NCBI GenBank assembly: GCA_963819845.1
Contig: CAWFXQ010000013.1
Location: 310,001 to 374,000 of the forward strand
Direction: 5' to 3'
From: DATAGF01 sp963819845
GTDB lineage: Bacteria; Actinomycetota; Thermoleophilia; Miltoncostaeales; Miltoncostaeaceae
DNA: 64,000 nt
Positions 27,782-35,685 of this stretch are shown here, piece by piece. The first letter of the stretch is position 1, and every line of letters starts with the position of its first letter. The position numbers and the translations under genes were made by a program. The notes under the pieces were generated by a model that saw only the letters and a list, made by a program, of their open reading frames with translations, had not been told where the DNA came from and ran no database searches.

Positions 27782-28722
27782 TCCAGCGCCTCCACCAGCG
27801 CGTCCTCCAGCGTCGGGCCGGCGGGGCGGAGCTCGCGCATCGCGACCCCGGCCTCGGCGGCCGCGTCGCGGACGGCGTCGAGCAGGGCGTCCTCGGGGGC
27901 ACCGCTCACCGTGACGGCGCCGTCGCGGCGCTCGGCGGCGAGCCCCCGGGCCTGCAGCAGCCCGGCGAAGCGGTCGAGGTCGCCGGTCGCGCGCACGAGC
28001 ATGGCGCCGCCGGAGAGGCCCTCCATCTGGTCGATGCGCCCGGCGGTCACGACCCGCCCCTCGCGCAGCACGACGACCGCGTCGCACGTGCGCGTGACGT
28101 CCTCCAACACGTGTGACGACAGCAGCACGGCGATGCCGAGCTCGCTCGACAGCCGCCGCACCAGGGCGAGCATCTCCTCGCGGCCGGAGGGGTCGAGCCC
28201 GTTGGTGGGCTCGTCCAGCACCACCAGCTCAGGGGAGTGCACGAGCGCCTGGGCCAGCTTGGCCCGCTGCTTCATGCCGGTGGAGAAGGTGCGGATGAGG
28301 CGGGAGCGCTCCTCCTCCAGGCCCACCTGGAACAGCACCTCCGACGCCCGCAGGACGGCATCGCGGCGGGGGAGACCGCGGAGCTCGGCCATGTGCACCA
28401 CCAGGTCGCGGGCCGTCATCTCCAGCGGCAGGCAGTCGAGCTCCGGCATGTAGCCCAGCCGGCGGCGGATCCCGTCGCGGTCGCGGGCCACGTCGGTGCC
28501 CAGGACCTCGACGCGCCCCTCGTCCGGGCGCACCAGGCCGAGGAGGATCTTCATGAGGGTTGACTTGCCCGCGCCGTTGGCGCCGAGCAGGCCGGTCGCC
28601 GGCGCATCGAGGGCCAGCGTCACGCCGTCGAGCGCCGCCACCGGGCCGAAGCTCTTGGCGACCCCCTCGGCCGCGATCAGGCGGGCGGCGCCGGCGGGCG
28701 CGGTGAGGGTGGAGGACTCCAC
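27778..28722 (-). CDS. ABC transporter ATP-binding protein (pair 1)
   Basis: Walker A GANGAGKST near residue 46, signature FSTGMKQRAKLAQALVH, Walker B LVVLDEPTNGLDP and the H-loop LLSSHVLED, plus a C-terminal regulatory extension. First gene of the four-gene export operon. GTG 28722 is preceded by a minus-strand TACACT with a 9-nt gap. Confidence 0.9.
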   Translation of the reverse strand: MESSTLTAPAGAARLIAAEGVAKSFGPVAALDGVTLALDAPATGLLGANGAGKSTLMKILLGLVRPDEGRVEVLGTDVARDRDGIRRRLGYMPELDCLPLEMTARDLVVHMAELRGLPRRDAVLRASEVLFQVGLEEERSRLIRTFSTGMKQRAKLAQALVHSPELVVLDEPTNGLDPSGREEMLALVRRLSSELGIAVLLSSHVLEDVTRTCDAVVVLREGRVVTAGRIDQMEGLSGGAMLVRATGDLDRFAGLLQARGLAAERRDGAVTVSGAPEDALLDAVRDAAAEAGVAMRELRPAGPTLEDALVEALE

Positions 28723-28731
28723 GCGCCGTCC

Positions 28732-28737
28732 AGTGTA
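28732..28737 (-). promoter_or_regulatory. -10 box of the ABC export operon
   Basis: Minus-strand TACACT, 9 nt before GTG 28722. No ribosome binding site is visible, consistent with a near-leaderless transcript. Confidence 0.35.
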
Positions 28738-28803
28738 GGGCCTGCCCGGCGGGGCCAGCCCCGGCCCCGGCGACGGCGCGCCAGGACCGGGTTAACGCTC
28801 AGT

Positions 28804-29934
28804 TCAGGCCGTGGCGGACTCGGCCCCGGCCTCGACCGGCACCGCCGCCGCGCCGGGCACGTCGTCGCCGCGGATGAAGGCCTCGGTGAGGTCGTGGGCG
28901 ACCGAGTCGGGGTGCTGCACCGGGGGGCTCTTCATGAAGTACGACGAGGGCCCCTCGAGCGTGCCGCCGATGCCGCGGTCCATCGCCAGCTTCGCGCAGC
29001 GGACGGCGTCGATGACGATCCCGGCCGAGTTGGGGGAGTCCCACACCTCCAGCTTCAGCTCCACCGTCAGCGGCACGTCGCCGAAGCCGGTGCCCTCGAG
29101 GCGGATGTGGGCCCACTTGCGGTCGGCGAGCCACGGCACGTAGTCGCTCGGGCCGATGTGGATGTCCTTGGGATCGATCTCGGTGTCGATGATCGACGTC
29201 ACCGCGTTGGTCTTGGAGATCTTCTTCGACTGCAGCCGCTCGCGCTCCAGCATGTTGAGGAAGTCGGTGTTGCCGCCGAAGTTGAGCTGGGACGTGTGGG
29301 CGAGCTTCACGCCGCGGTCGCCCATCAGGCGGGCCAGCTGACGGTGGACGATCGTCGCGCCGACCTGGCTCTTGATGTCGTCGCCGACGATCGGGAGGCC
29401 GCGCTCGTGGAAGCGCTGCTGCCAGTAGGCCTCGCGGCCGATGAACACCGGCACGCAGTTCACGAACGCGCACCCGGCGCGGAGGACCTGCTCGACGTAC
29501 CACTTGGTGGCGTTCTCGGAGCCGACCGGCAGGTAGTTGATGACCACGTGGGTGTTCGTGTCGCGCAGGATGCCGACGATGTCCGCGGTCGGGCCGTCGG
29601 CCTTGGTGATGACCTCGGAGAGGTACTTGCCGAGGCCGTCGTGGGTCATGCCGCGCTGCACCTCGACGCCCTGGAACGGGACGTCGGAGATCTTGATGGT
29701 GTTGTTGGGCTCGGCGAACACCGCCTCCGACAGGTCGCGCCCGACCTTGCGGGCGTCGATGTCGAACGCGGCGGTGAAGCGGATGTCGCGCACGTGGTAG
29801 CCGCCGAGGCCCACGTGCATCAGCCCGGGCACGAACTCGTCCGGCGCGGCGTCGCGGTAGTACTCGACGCCCTGCACGAGGGACGAGGCGCAGTTGCCCA
29901 CGCCGATGATGGCCACGTTGACGGTGTCGCTCAC
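28804..29934 (-). CDS. ino1: Inositol-3-phosphate synthase
   Basis: NAD-dependent conversion of glucose-6-phosphate to inositol-3-phosphate, the entry to phosphatidylinositol and mycothiol in Actinobacteria. N-terminal Rossmann motif AIIGVGNCASSLVQG, GDDIKSQVGATIVHRQL and LNFGGNTDFLNML fit the short actinobacterial class. The 376-aa length is normal. GTG 29934 has AAGGAG 8 nt upstream. Transcribed from a promoter shared back-to-back with the recombinase-like gene. Confidence 0.93.
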   Translation of the reverse strand: MSDTVNVAIIGVGNCASSLVQGVEYYRDAAPDEFVPGLMHVGLGGYHVRDIRFTAAFDIDARKVGRDLSEAVFAEPNNTIKISDVPFQGVEVQRGMTHDGLGKYLSEVITKADGPTADIVGILRDTNTHVVINYLPVGSENATKWYVEQVLRAGCAFVNCVPVFIGREAYWQQRFHERGLPIVGDDIKSQVGATIVHRQLARLMGDRGVKLAHTSQLNFGGNTDFLNMLERERLQSKKISKTNAVTSIIDTEIDPKDIHIGPSDYVPWLADRKWAHIRLEGTGFGDVPLTVELKLEVWDSPNSAGIVIDAVRCAKLAMDRGIGGTLEGPSSYFMKSPPVQHPDSVAHDLTEAFIRGDDVPGAAAVPVEAGAESATA

Positions 29935-29984
29935 AGGTGGTTCTCCTTCGCGTTCGGGTCGGGCGGACGCTAAATCTGTTCGTG

Positions 29985-30015
29985 TTTTTACACGAAACAG
30001 CCGTTAGTGTAAAGT
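29985..30015. promoter_or_regulatory. Palindromic divergent promoter/operator between ino1 and the recombinase-like gene
   Basis: A perfect inverted repeat TTTACAC (29987-29993) / GTGTAAA (30007-30013) with a 13-nt centre. On the plus strand TTTACA (29987-29992), 17 nt and TAAAGT (30010-30015) precede ATG 30023 by 7 nt, so that transcript is leaderless. On the minus strand TTTACA (30013-30008), 17 nt and TAAAAA (29990-29985) serve ino1. Each arm is thus the -35 of one gene and overlaps the -10 of the other. An adjoining near-palindrome, CTGTTCGTGT / ACACGAAACAG (29977-30000), overlaps the left arm. A protein bound here would affect both genes. Confidence 0.65.
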
Positions 30016-30022
30016 CTCGCGC

Positions 30023-30628
30023 ATGACCACGCTGATCGGATACGTCCGCATCGGGCCCCGCGAGCGCGAGGGGGACCGTCCCAGCCTGGACATCCAGCGC
30101 CGGGGCCTGGAGAACGCGGCGCGCGCGGGCGGCTGGGGGCTGCTGCGGGTGGAGGAGGACGTGCGCTCGGGCCGCACGCTGCGGCGGCCGGGCCTGCGGG
30201 CGGCGCTCGCGGCCTGCCGTGCGGGCGAGGCGGACGGCATCGCCGTCGCGCGGCTGGACCGGCTCACGTACTCCGTCACCGACCTCGCCGAGCTGGTGCG
30301 CGAGGCGGTCGACGGCGGCTTCACGATCGTCTCGCTGCAGCCGGCCGTTGACATCGCCGCGGACGGCGGCCGCGCGGTGGGGGAGGTGCTCGCCGAGGCC
30401 GCGACGTGGCAGGCGCGCCCGATGGCCACGGCCGGGCGCGCCCTCGCCGGCCGCCCCGGGCGCCCGTCCTCCACGCCGGCCGCCGTCGCCGAGCGCATCC
30501 GCGGCCTGCGGGCCCAGGGGATGACCCTCCAGGCGATCTGCGACGTCCTCAACGGCGAGGGCGTGCCCACGCCGCGCGGCGGCGCCGAGTGGCGCCCCAC
30601 CTCCCTGCGCTCGGTGCTGCGGGCCTGA
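30023..30628 (+). CDS. Degenerate serine-recombinase family protein, likely DNA-binding regulator
   Basis: The 201-aa protein has the resolvase fold (IGYVRIGPRE ... DGIAVARLDRLTYSVTDLAELV) and a C-terminal helix-turn-helix (RIRGLRAQGMTLQAICDVLNGEGVPTPRGG). The catalytic serine expected after YVRV is Gly 11, and the second Arg of the DRLxR pair is Tyr. Both are essential in active resolvases, so strand cleavage is not expected. The DNA-binding half looks intact. It is leaderless, shares a palindromic promoter with ino1, and no other recombination functions or att-like sites are near. Best reading: a repurposed recombinase acting as transcription factor for itself and ino1 (inference). Confidence 0.75.
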   Translation: MTTLIGYVRIGPREREGDRPSLDIQRRGLENAARAGGWGLLRVEEDVRSGRTLRRPGLRAALAACRAGEADGIAVARLDRLTYSVTDLAELVREAVDGGFTIVSLQPAVDIAADGGRAVGEVLAEAATWQARPMATAGRALAGRPGRPSSTPAAVAERIRGLRAQGMTLQAICDVLNGEGVPTPRGGAEWRPTSLRSVLRA

Positions 30629-30634
30629 GGGCCC

Positions 30635-32080
30635 TCACCGGGCCGGGCACGACGCCCCGGCCTCGTCGACGTACCCCTGCCACCGCGCGGCCGTCTCGGC
30701 GAAGCCGCGCCGGGGGAACGGCTCGGCCAGCGCGGCCAGCAGGCGCACGTGGTAGCAGTGGTAGTTGAGGTCGGCGAGGTAGCTGCGCCAGGGGCGGCCC
30801 GGCGTCAGCAGGCCGTAGTAGCTCCACGAGCCCGAGTCGTGGTCGGCGAGGTGCCGCTCGAGCGTCGCCGCGCCGCGGTCGGCGAGGTCGCGCGCCAGGG
30901 CGATGGCCGCGGCCGACGCCGGCGGCTCGGGGCCGTCGCGGTCGAGGGCGGCCGCGGTCCCCCGGAGGTTGAGCAGCGTGACCATGAAGCCGTTGAGCGC
31001 GGCGCCCTTCCACGGGCTCTCGCCCGGGTACGCGCGCTCCACGTACCACGGCGCCGGCTCCTGGCCGCGGCCGGTCGCGACCCGGGTCCGCACCCCGCCC
31101 TCGTTGACCGGGACGACGAAGGCCGACAGCGCGTCGAGCGCGGCCGCCTCGAAGCGCGGATCGCCGGTCCGGGCCGTCGCGTGGGCCATCAGGAGGGCCA
31201 CGCGGGCCTGGGCCATGCCCGATGTCCCGGGCCGGATCGCGCCGGGGTCGTCGGCCACGTCGTAGTACTCCCAGGCCAGGAAGCGGCGCTCGCCGGCGGC
31301 GCGCGCGACGCCCATCTCCATCAGGGCGGCGGCGAGGGCCTCGGCCGGGACGTCGTCGTTGAGGCCGCGCCACCGGCCCGTCGTCGCCACCGGGTTCACG
31401 GCGAACCCCTGGCCGCGCCGGTAGGTGAGGATCACCCCGTCCTCGTCGCGCAGCAGCACCCGCGCGGCCGGCGACCCGCGCCGCGCGAACCACCAGGCGT
31501 TCGCGCGCAGGCCCCGCGCGATCGTGGCTCGGCGCCCCGGCGGAGCCGCGGGCGCGCCCGGCCCGAGGTAGGTCCCCCAGAGCGCCAGGGAGCGGCGGAT
31601 GTCGGCCTCCTCGGCCGATCCCCGCGCCGCGGCCGCCAGCGCGGCCACCAGCGCCCGGCGCGCCGGGTCGTGGCCGGTGAGGGCCTCGGCGGCGGGGACG
31701 GAGACGCCGTCCGGCGGCGCGGGCGGCGGATCGACGCGGGGTGGGGGAGGGGGAGGGGGCTCAGGCGCGGGCCGAGGCCCGGCGGGGGCCGGCACCTCGG
31801 GCCGCGGCCGGGGGTCGGGGTCGGCGCGCGGCGCGGGCTCCGCGGGGGCCGGTGCGGGCACGGGAGGCTCGGTGGGGTCGGCTGGAGCCGGGGCCCGGGG
31901 CGCCGGCGCCGCGGGCGGCGGGGGCTCCAGCAGGGCCTCCTCCGGAGGGGCGGCCGGGGCCACGGCGGCCGCGGGCGGGGTGGCCGTGCCGCCGTCGAGC
32001 CACGCCGCCCCCCCGAACCCCACGGCCGCCGCCACGACCCCGACGGCGAGCAGGGCGGCGGCCTGGCGTGCGCGGCTCAC
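30635..32080 (-). CDS. D-glucuronyl C5-epimerase-like secreted or anchored protein
   Basis: An N-terminal hydrophobic segment (about 7-28) is followed by a very Pro-rich stretch (about 33-125) and a C-terminal all-helical domain with motifs of the GLCE_C family: WEYYDVAD, GTSGMAQARVALLMAHA, YPGESPWKGAALNGFMVTL, GSWSYYGL and YHCYHVRLLAAL. In eukaryotes this fold epimerises glucuronate within heparan sulfate. In bacteria the substrate is unknown and could be a wall polysaccharide. The domain is outside the membrane by topology. It follows the MMPL gene by 26 nt on the same strand. It nearly abuts the recombinase gene tail-to-tail. Confidence 0.75.
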   Translation of the reverse strand: MSRARQAAALLAVGVVAAAVGFGGAAWLDGGTATPPAAAVAPAAPPEEALLEPPPPAAPAPRAPAPADPTEPPVPAPAPAEPAPRADPDPRPRPEVPAPAGPRPAPEPPPPPPPRVDPPPAPPDGVSVPAAEALTGHDPARRALVAALAAAARGSAEEADIRRSLALWGTYLGPGAPAAPPGRRATIARGLRANAWWFARRGSPAARVLLRDEDGVILTYRRGQGFAVNPVATTGRWRGLNDDVPAEALAAALMEMGVARAAGERRFLAWEYYDVADDPGAIRPGTSGMAQARVALLMAHATARTGDPRFEAAALDALSAFVVPVNEGGVRTRVATGRGQEPAPWYVERAYPGESPWKGAALNGFMVTLLNLRGTAAALDRDGPEPPASAAAIALARDLADRGAATLERHLADHDSGSWSYYGLLTPGRPWRSYLADLNYHCYHVRLLAALAEPFPRRGFAETAARWQGYVDEAGASCPAR

Positions 32081-32106
32081 CGCCCCCTCATATCACCCCC
32101 GGCCGG

Positions 32107-34359
32107 TCAGCCCTCCTCGACCGCCGGCCGCGGCGGGGGCGCCGGCTGGTCGGCCGGCGTCGCCGTGCCCTCCGGCGGCTCGATGGTCAGGCGCGGCAGC
32201 ACCCGGTCGAGCCAGCGCGGCATGTACCACATCCGCTCGTTCATCAGGTGCATCACGGCGGGGACCAGGATGAGCCTCACGATGAAGGCGTCGATCAGGA
32301 TCGCCATGCCGAGCGCGAGCCCGAACTCCTTGATGATGCGGTCCTCGCCGAGCAGGAACGACAGGAACACCACCGACATGATCAGCGCGGCCGCGACCAC
32401 GACGCGCCCGATCGCCCCGATCCCGCGGGTGATGGCCGGCCGCGCGCCCGCGCCCTTGACGTACTCCTCGCGGATGCGGCTCACGAGGAAGACCTCGTAG
32501 TCCATCGAGAGGCCGAACAGGATCGCGAACACGATCACCGGCAGGAACGACTCGATGGGGCCGGTGCGGTCGAGGCCGATCAGCTCCTGCCCCCACCCCC
32601 ACTGGAAGACGGCGATCAGGATGCCGAAGCTCGCGAACGCCGACATCAGGGTCGTGATCGACGCCTTGATCGCGACGACGATCGAGCGGAAGGCCATCGA
32701 CAGCAGCACGAAGGTGATGCCGATCACCGCCAGCAGGAACAGCGGCAGACGCTCGTCGATGCGCTGGGCGACGTCGTCGAAGGCCGCCGTCTGGCCGCCG
32801 ATGAAGGCCTGGGCCTGCCCGCCGCCGAGCGTCGCCGGGACGACGTCGCCGCGCAGCTCCTCGACCAGGTCCTGGGTGTCGGAGTCCTGGGGTGAGGTGG
32901 TGGGGAAGACCGTGACGATCGCGGTGTCGCCCGCGTCGTTGACGTTCGGGTCGCTGACCGACTCGACGCCGGCCGTGTCCCGGAACGCCGCCGCCAGCCG
33001 GGTCGCCGCGCCCGGGTCGGAGGCCTGGTTGACCGTCACCAGCAGCGGGCCGTTGAAGCCGGGCCCGAAGCCCACGGCGAGCAGGTCGTAGGCCTTGCGC
33101 GTCGTGGTGTCGGGCGGGTTGGACCCGGCGTCGCTCGAGCCGAGCTGTACCGAGAGGACCGGGATCGCCAGGATCACCAGCACCGCCGTGGCGGCGAGGG
33201 CCGAGGAGCGGGCGTGACGCGTCACGAACCGGCCCCAGCGGGCGATCGCGGTGCCGTCGGCGCCGGCCGTCGAGGCGTCCCTGCGGCGGGTGAACGGCAC
33301 CCGCCCCCTGTCGATGCGCGGCCCGAGCAGGCTGAGGATCGCGGGCAGCAGCGTGATGGCGGCGGCCACGGCCGTCACCACCGTGATGGCCGCGCCGAGG
33401 CCGAGCTTGGTGATGAAGTCCAGCCCGATCACGGCCAGCGCCGAGATCGAGATCGCCACCGTCAGCCCGGCGAACACCACGGCGCGGCCGGCCGTCGCCA
33501 CGGCGCCCGCGGCGGCGTCCTCTCCGCTGAGCCCGTCGTGGATGCCCTGGCGGAAGCGCGTGAGGATGAAGAGCGAGTAGTCGATGCCGACGCCCAGGCC
33601 GAGCATCGTCGCCAGCACCGGCGTGATGGTGTTGAAGTTGGTCACGGCCGCGCCGAGCGTCAGCAGGGACAGGCCCAGGCCGACGGACACCAGCGCGAGC
33701 ACGATCGGCAGGCCCGCGGCGACCACGCTGCCCAGCATGATCAGGAGGATGATGATCGCCGCGATCAGGCCGAGCAGCTCGCTCGTCCCCGTCGCGGGCG
33801 GCTCGGAGTTCTGGATCACGGGGCCGGTGAACTCGAGCTGCACGCCCGAGCCGGCGACGGCCGCGAGGGTGGTCTCCTTGAGCTGGTCGACGTCGTCGGT
33901 GGGCACGTCGAAGGACTGCTGCGCGAACTGCACGTCGGCGTAGGCGATGCGGCCGTCCTCGCTGACGTCGGCCGCGCGCCGGGTCAGGGGGTTGCCGACG
34001 TCCTCGACGCCGGGGACCGCCGCCGCGGCGGCGAGCGCGTCGCGGATCGCGGCCGGCGCCTGGCCCTCGGCGAGGGTCTGGCCCTCGGGGACCGCGAAGA
34101 CGAGTTGGGCGTTCTCGCCGGACTGCTGCGGGAAGCGCTGCTCGAGGAGATCGGTGGCGCGCTGGGCGTCGGAGTCGGGGATCGTGAACTCGTCGACGAG
34201 GGTGCCGCCGAAGGTGGCGCTCCCTCCGACGATCGCCACGGCCACGACCACCCAGATGGCGATCGTGCGCCAGCCGTGGCGGGCACAGGCCCGCGCGAGG
34301 CGCGCGAGGGCGCCCTCGTGGTCCGGGCCGTTCGTGGGGACGGGCGGGTTCTGACTCAT
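32107..34359 (-). CDS. MMPL-family RND transporter
   Basis: About 750 aa with 12 predicted transmembrane helices and two large extracytoplasmic domains after helices 1 and 7. Helix segments GLGVGIDYSLFILTRFRQG and LFGLSMDYEVFLVSRIREEY carry the Asp-Tyr pairs that conduct protons in MMPL proteins. Such pumps export lipids or drugs in Actinobacteria. ATG 34359 has GGAGAG upstream. A 22-bp-spaced direct repeat lies 56-99 nt upstream and may be an operator. Confidence 0.9.
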   Translation of the reverse strand: MSQNPPVPTNGPDHEGALARLARACARHGWRTIAIWVVVAVAIVGGSATFGGTLVDEFTIPDSDAQRATDLLEQRFPQQSGENAQLVFAVPEGQTLAEGQAPAAIRDALAAAAAVPGVEDVGNPLTRRAADVSEDGRIAYADVQFAQQSFDVPTDDVDQLKETTLAAVAGSGVQLEFTGPVIQNSEPPATGTSELLGLIAAIIILLIMLGSVVAAGLPIVLALVSVGLGLSLLTLGAAVTNFNTITPVLATMLGLGVGIDYSLFILTRFRQGIHDGLSGEDAAAGAVATAGRAVVFAGLTVAISISALAVIGLDFITKLGLGAAITVVTAVAAAITLLPAILSLLGPRIDRGRVPFTRRRDASTAGADGTAIARWGRFVTRHARSSALAATAVLVILAIPVLSVQLGSSDAGSNPPDTTTRKAYDLLAVGFGPGFNGPLLVTVNQASDPGAATRLAAAFRDTAGVESVSDPNVNDAGDTAIVTVFPTTSPQDSDTQDLVEELRGDVVPATLGGGQAQAFIGGQTAAFDDVAQRIDERLPLFLLAVIGITFVLLSMAFRSIVVAIKASITTLMSAFASFGILIAVFQWGWGQELIGLDRTGPIESFLPVIVFAILFGLSMDYEVFLVSRIREEYVKGAGARPAITRGIGAIGRVVVAAALIMSVVFLSFLLGEDRIIKEFGLALGMAILIDAFIVRLILVPAVMHLMNERMWYMPRWLDRVLPRLTIEPPEGTATPADQPAPPPRPAVEEG

Positions 34360-34415
34360 CTCACTCTCCAACGGGGCGGAGGACGGGGGCGAATCTCGCA
34401 GGACGACCCCGACGA

Positions 34416-34457
34416 CGGGTAAACGGACCGTCAAGTCCGGGTAAAGGGACCGACAAG
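34416..34457. repeat. Tandem 20-bp direct repeat, possible operator
   Basis: CGGGTAAACGGACCGTCAAG (34416-34435) and CGGGTAAAGGGACCGACAAG (34438-34457) match at 18 of 20 positions and are spaced by 22 bp, about two helical turns, so bound proteins would lie on the same face. They sit in the 209-nt divergent gap between the MMPL and PilZ genes, nearer MMPL. On the minus strand the repeats contain TTGTCG and TTGACG, which could also be -35 elements. Confidence 0.5.
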
Positions 34458-34555
34458 AGCATCGCGAGGCCCGCCACGGCCGTCTTCTCGAATCGTGCGC
34501 TTCCGGATGTGAGACCGGGGCGAGCCGCCGGATTCATCGGTCCGGCCCGGGGCGA

Positions 34556-34561
34556 TAGGCT
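34556..34561 (+). promoter_or_regulatory. -10 box of the PilZ gene (leaderless)
   Basis: TAGGCT, 7 nt, then GTG 34569. A weak TTCATC (34533-34538) lies at -35 distance. Confidence 0.5.
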
Positions 34562-34568
34562 CGGCGTG

Positions 34569-35189
34569 GTGTCCGTCACCCCAAGCGCTCCCGCCGAGGA
34601 GGGGTCCGCGCCCGAGCGGCGGGCCGCGCCGAGGATCCCCGTCGGCATCCCGGTGCGGGTCGCCAACGGCGACCGCGCCTGCGCGGGGGTCGTCCGCGAC
34701 GCCTCCCTGACCGGCCTCCTCGTGGAGCTCTCCGAGCCGCTGCCGTTCGTGGAGCGCGACGTGGTCGTGGCCCTGGTCCTGCCCGGGGCGGGGCGCCACG
34801 ACGTGGACGCCGCCATCGTCCGCCGGGCCCTGGGCGCCGGCGGCCACGTCATGCTCGCGCTTCGGGTGACCGGCCGCCGCCCGCGGCCCCTGGGCGCGGC
34901 CCGTGCGGCCCGGCCGGCGTCACCGCCGCCCGGGCGCCCGCCGCGCGAGCGCCCCCGCGCCGTCGCGATGGCCGAGCTGCGCGCGGTGGGCACGCGGGCC
35001 TACGAGCTGGCGCTGGTCGACCCGGACGCCGCGGCTCCCGTCCCGCTCGTCGCCTGGATGGGCCGCCTCGCCGACGAGCTCGGGCTCAGCCGGCCGGCGC
35101 GGCCGCAGACCTCCCGTGCCCTCCTGACGGCGGTGTCAGAGCTGAGCCGGGCCGCCCGCCCCGGTCAGAGGCCCGCCCAGCCCGAGTAG
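34569..35189 (+). CDS. PilZ-domain protein
   Basis: The N-terminal part has the c-di-GMP-binding motifs of PilZ domains, RRAAPRIPV (RxxxR) near residue 16 and DASLTGLLVEL (D/NxSxxG) near residue 43. A Pro/Arg linker leads to a C-terminal helical segment of about 70 residues that I do not recognise. The 206-aa protein has no membrane segment. Start GTG 34569 is chosen from the leaderless spacing and gives the acidic leader SVTPSAPAEEGSAPE. The likely role is c-di-GMP sensing; the output is unknown. Confidence 0.75.
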   Translation: MSVTPSAPAEEGSAPERRAAPRIPVGIPVRVANGDRACAGVVRDASLTGLLVELSEPLPFVERDVVVALVLPGAGRHDVDAAIVRRALGAGGHVMLALRVTGRRPRPLGAARAARPASPPPGRPPRERPRAVAMAELRAVGTRAYELALVDPDAAAPVPLVAWMGRLADELGLSRPARPQTSRALLTAVSELSRAARPGQRPAQPE

Positions 35190-35263
35190 TCCTCGTCGGG
35201 CCACGGGCTCGGCCCCTTTGGCGGCTTGGGCGGCGGCTGCTCGGGGAGCTCGGTCGGGAGCAC
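35165..35263 (-). CDS. Possible 32-residue proline-rich small protein
   Basis: A GTG-started frame encodes a Pro-rich peptide ending PSPWPDEDYSGWAGL, with aromatic and acidic residues unlike the Arg/Ala-rich noise of shadow frames in this GC-rich DNA. It overlaps the PilZ gene tail by 25 nt. The ribosome binding site (GGAGGGG) is too close to the GTG, so the true start may be upstream. No homology is known to me. Confidence 0.3.
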   Translation of the reverse strand: MLPTELPEQPPPKPPKGPSPWPDEDYSGWAGL

Positions 35264-35361
35264 GGCCCCTCCACGGGTCGGCGTCGGGATGGGACGACGC
35301 TATCGGCGGCCTCGGACGGACCCCTCGTGCCCGCAGCGCACGGGAACTGAAGTTATGTCGC

Positions 35362-35673
35362 CTACGAGCTGAGGGCGGCCAGCATGTCCCGCACCGCCAC
35401 CACCCCCATGCCCTCGGAGGTCGCCTCCAGGACGAGGACGCCGTCGTCCTCGATGACCTCCCAGCGCGCGAACCCGCAGCATCCGGCCTCGGCGGCGGCC
35501 AGCGCGCGCAGCCGCGGCGCCACGTCCGGGCCGTCGCGGAAGGTCAGCCGCGCTCCACCGGGCACGTGGACCGCGTCGCGCAGGGCGGCCGCGGCCAGCC
35601 GGCGCCACTGGGCCCGGCGCTCGGCGAGCGCGTCCGTACCGAGCGAGCAGGCGACCGGTGCGCGGGGCTCCAC
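35362..35673 (-). CDS. Small conserved protein with AAEAGCCGF motif
   Basis: 103 aa, cytosolic. The phrase LRALAAAEAGCCGFARWEV followed by an alternating beta strand region resembles small actinobacterial proteins with an AExxCC(P/G)F motif; the vicinal cysteines may bind metal or be redox active. Function is not known. The GTG start is 6 nt after a minus-strand TAGTGT, so it is leaderless. It starts 9 nt after the stop of the AlkC-like gene. Confidence 0.55.
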   Translation of the reverse strand: MEPRAPVACSLGTDALAERRAQWRRLAAAALRDAVHVPGGARLTFRDGPDVAPRLRALAAAEAGCCGFARWEVIEDDGVLVLEATSEGMGVVAVRDMLAALSS

Positions 35674-35679
35674 GTCCCG

Positions 35680-35685
35680 ACACTA
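35680..35685 (-). promoter_or_regulatory. -10 box of the CC-motif gene (leaderless)
   Basis: Minus-strand TAGTGT, 6 nt before GTG 35673. It overlaps the last codons of the upstream AlkC-like gene. Confidence 0.4.

Noticed and set aside
30023..30628. Serine recombinase as a sign of a prophage or integron
   Set aside because: The active site is degenerate and no phage, integrase or repeat features flank it.
31740..31990. Pro-rich repeat region as a mobile or tandem DNA repeat
   Set aside because: It is the coding sequence of the stalk in the epimerase-like protein, with variable Pro/Ala codons and no fixed period.
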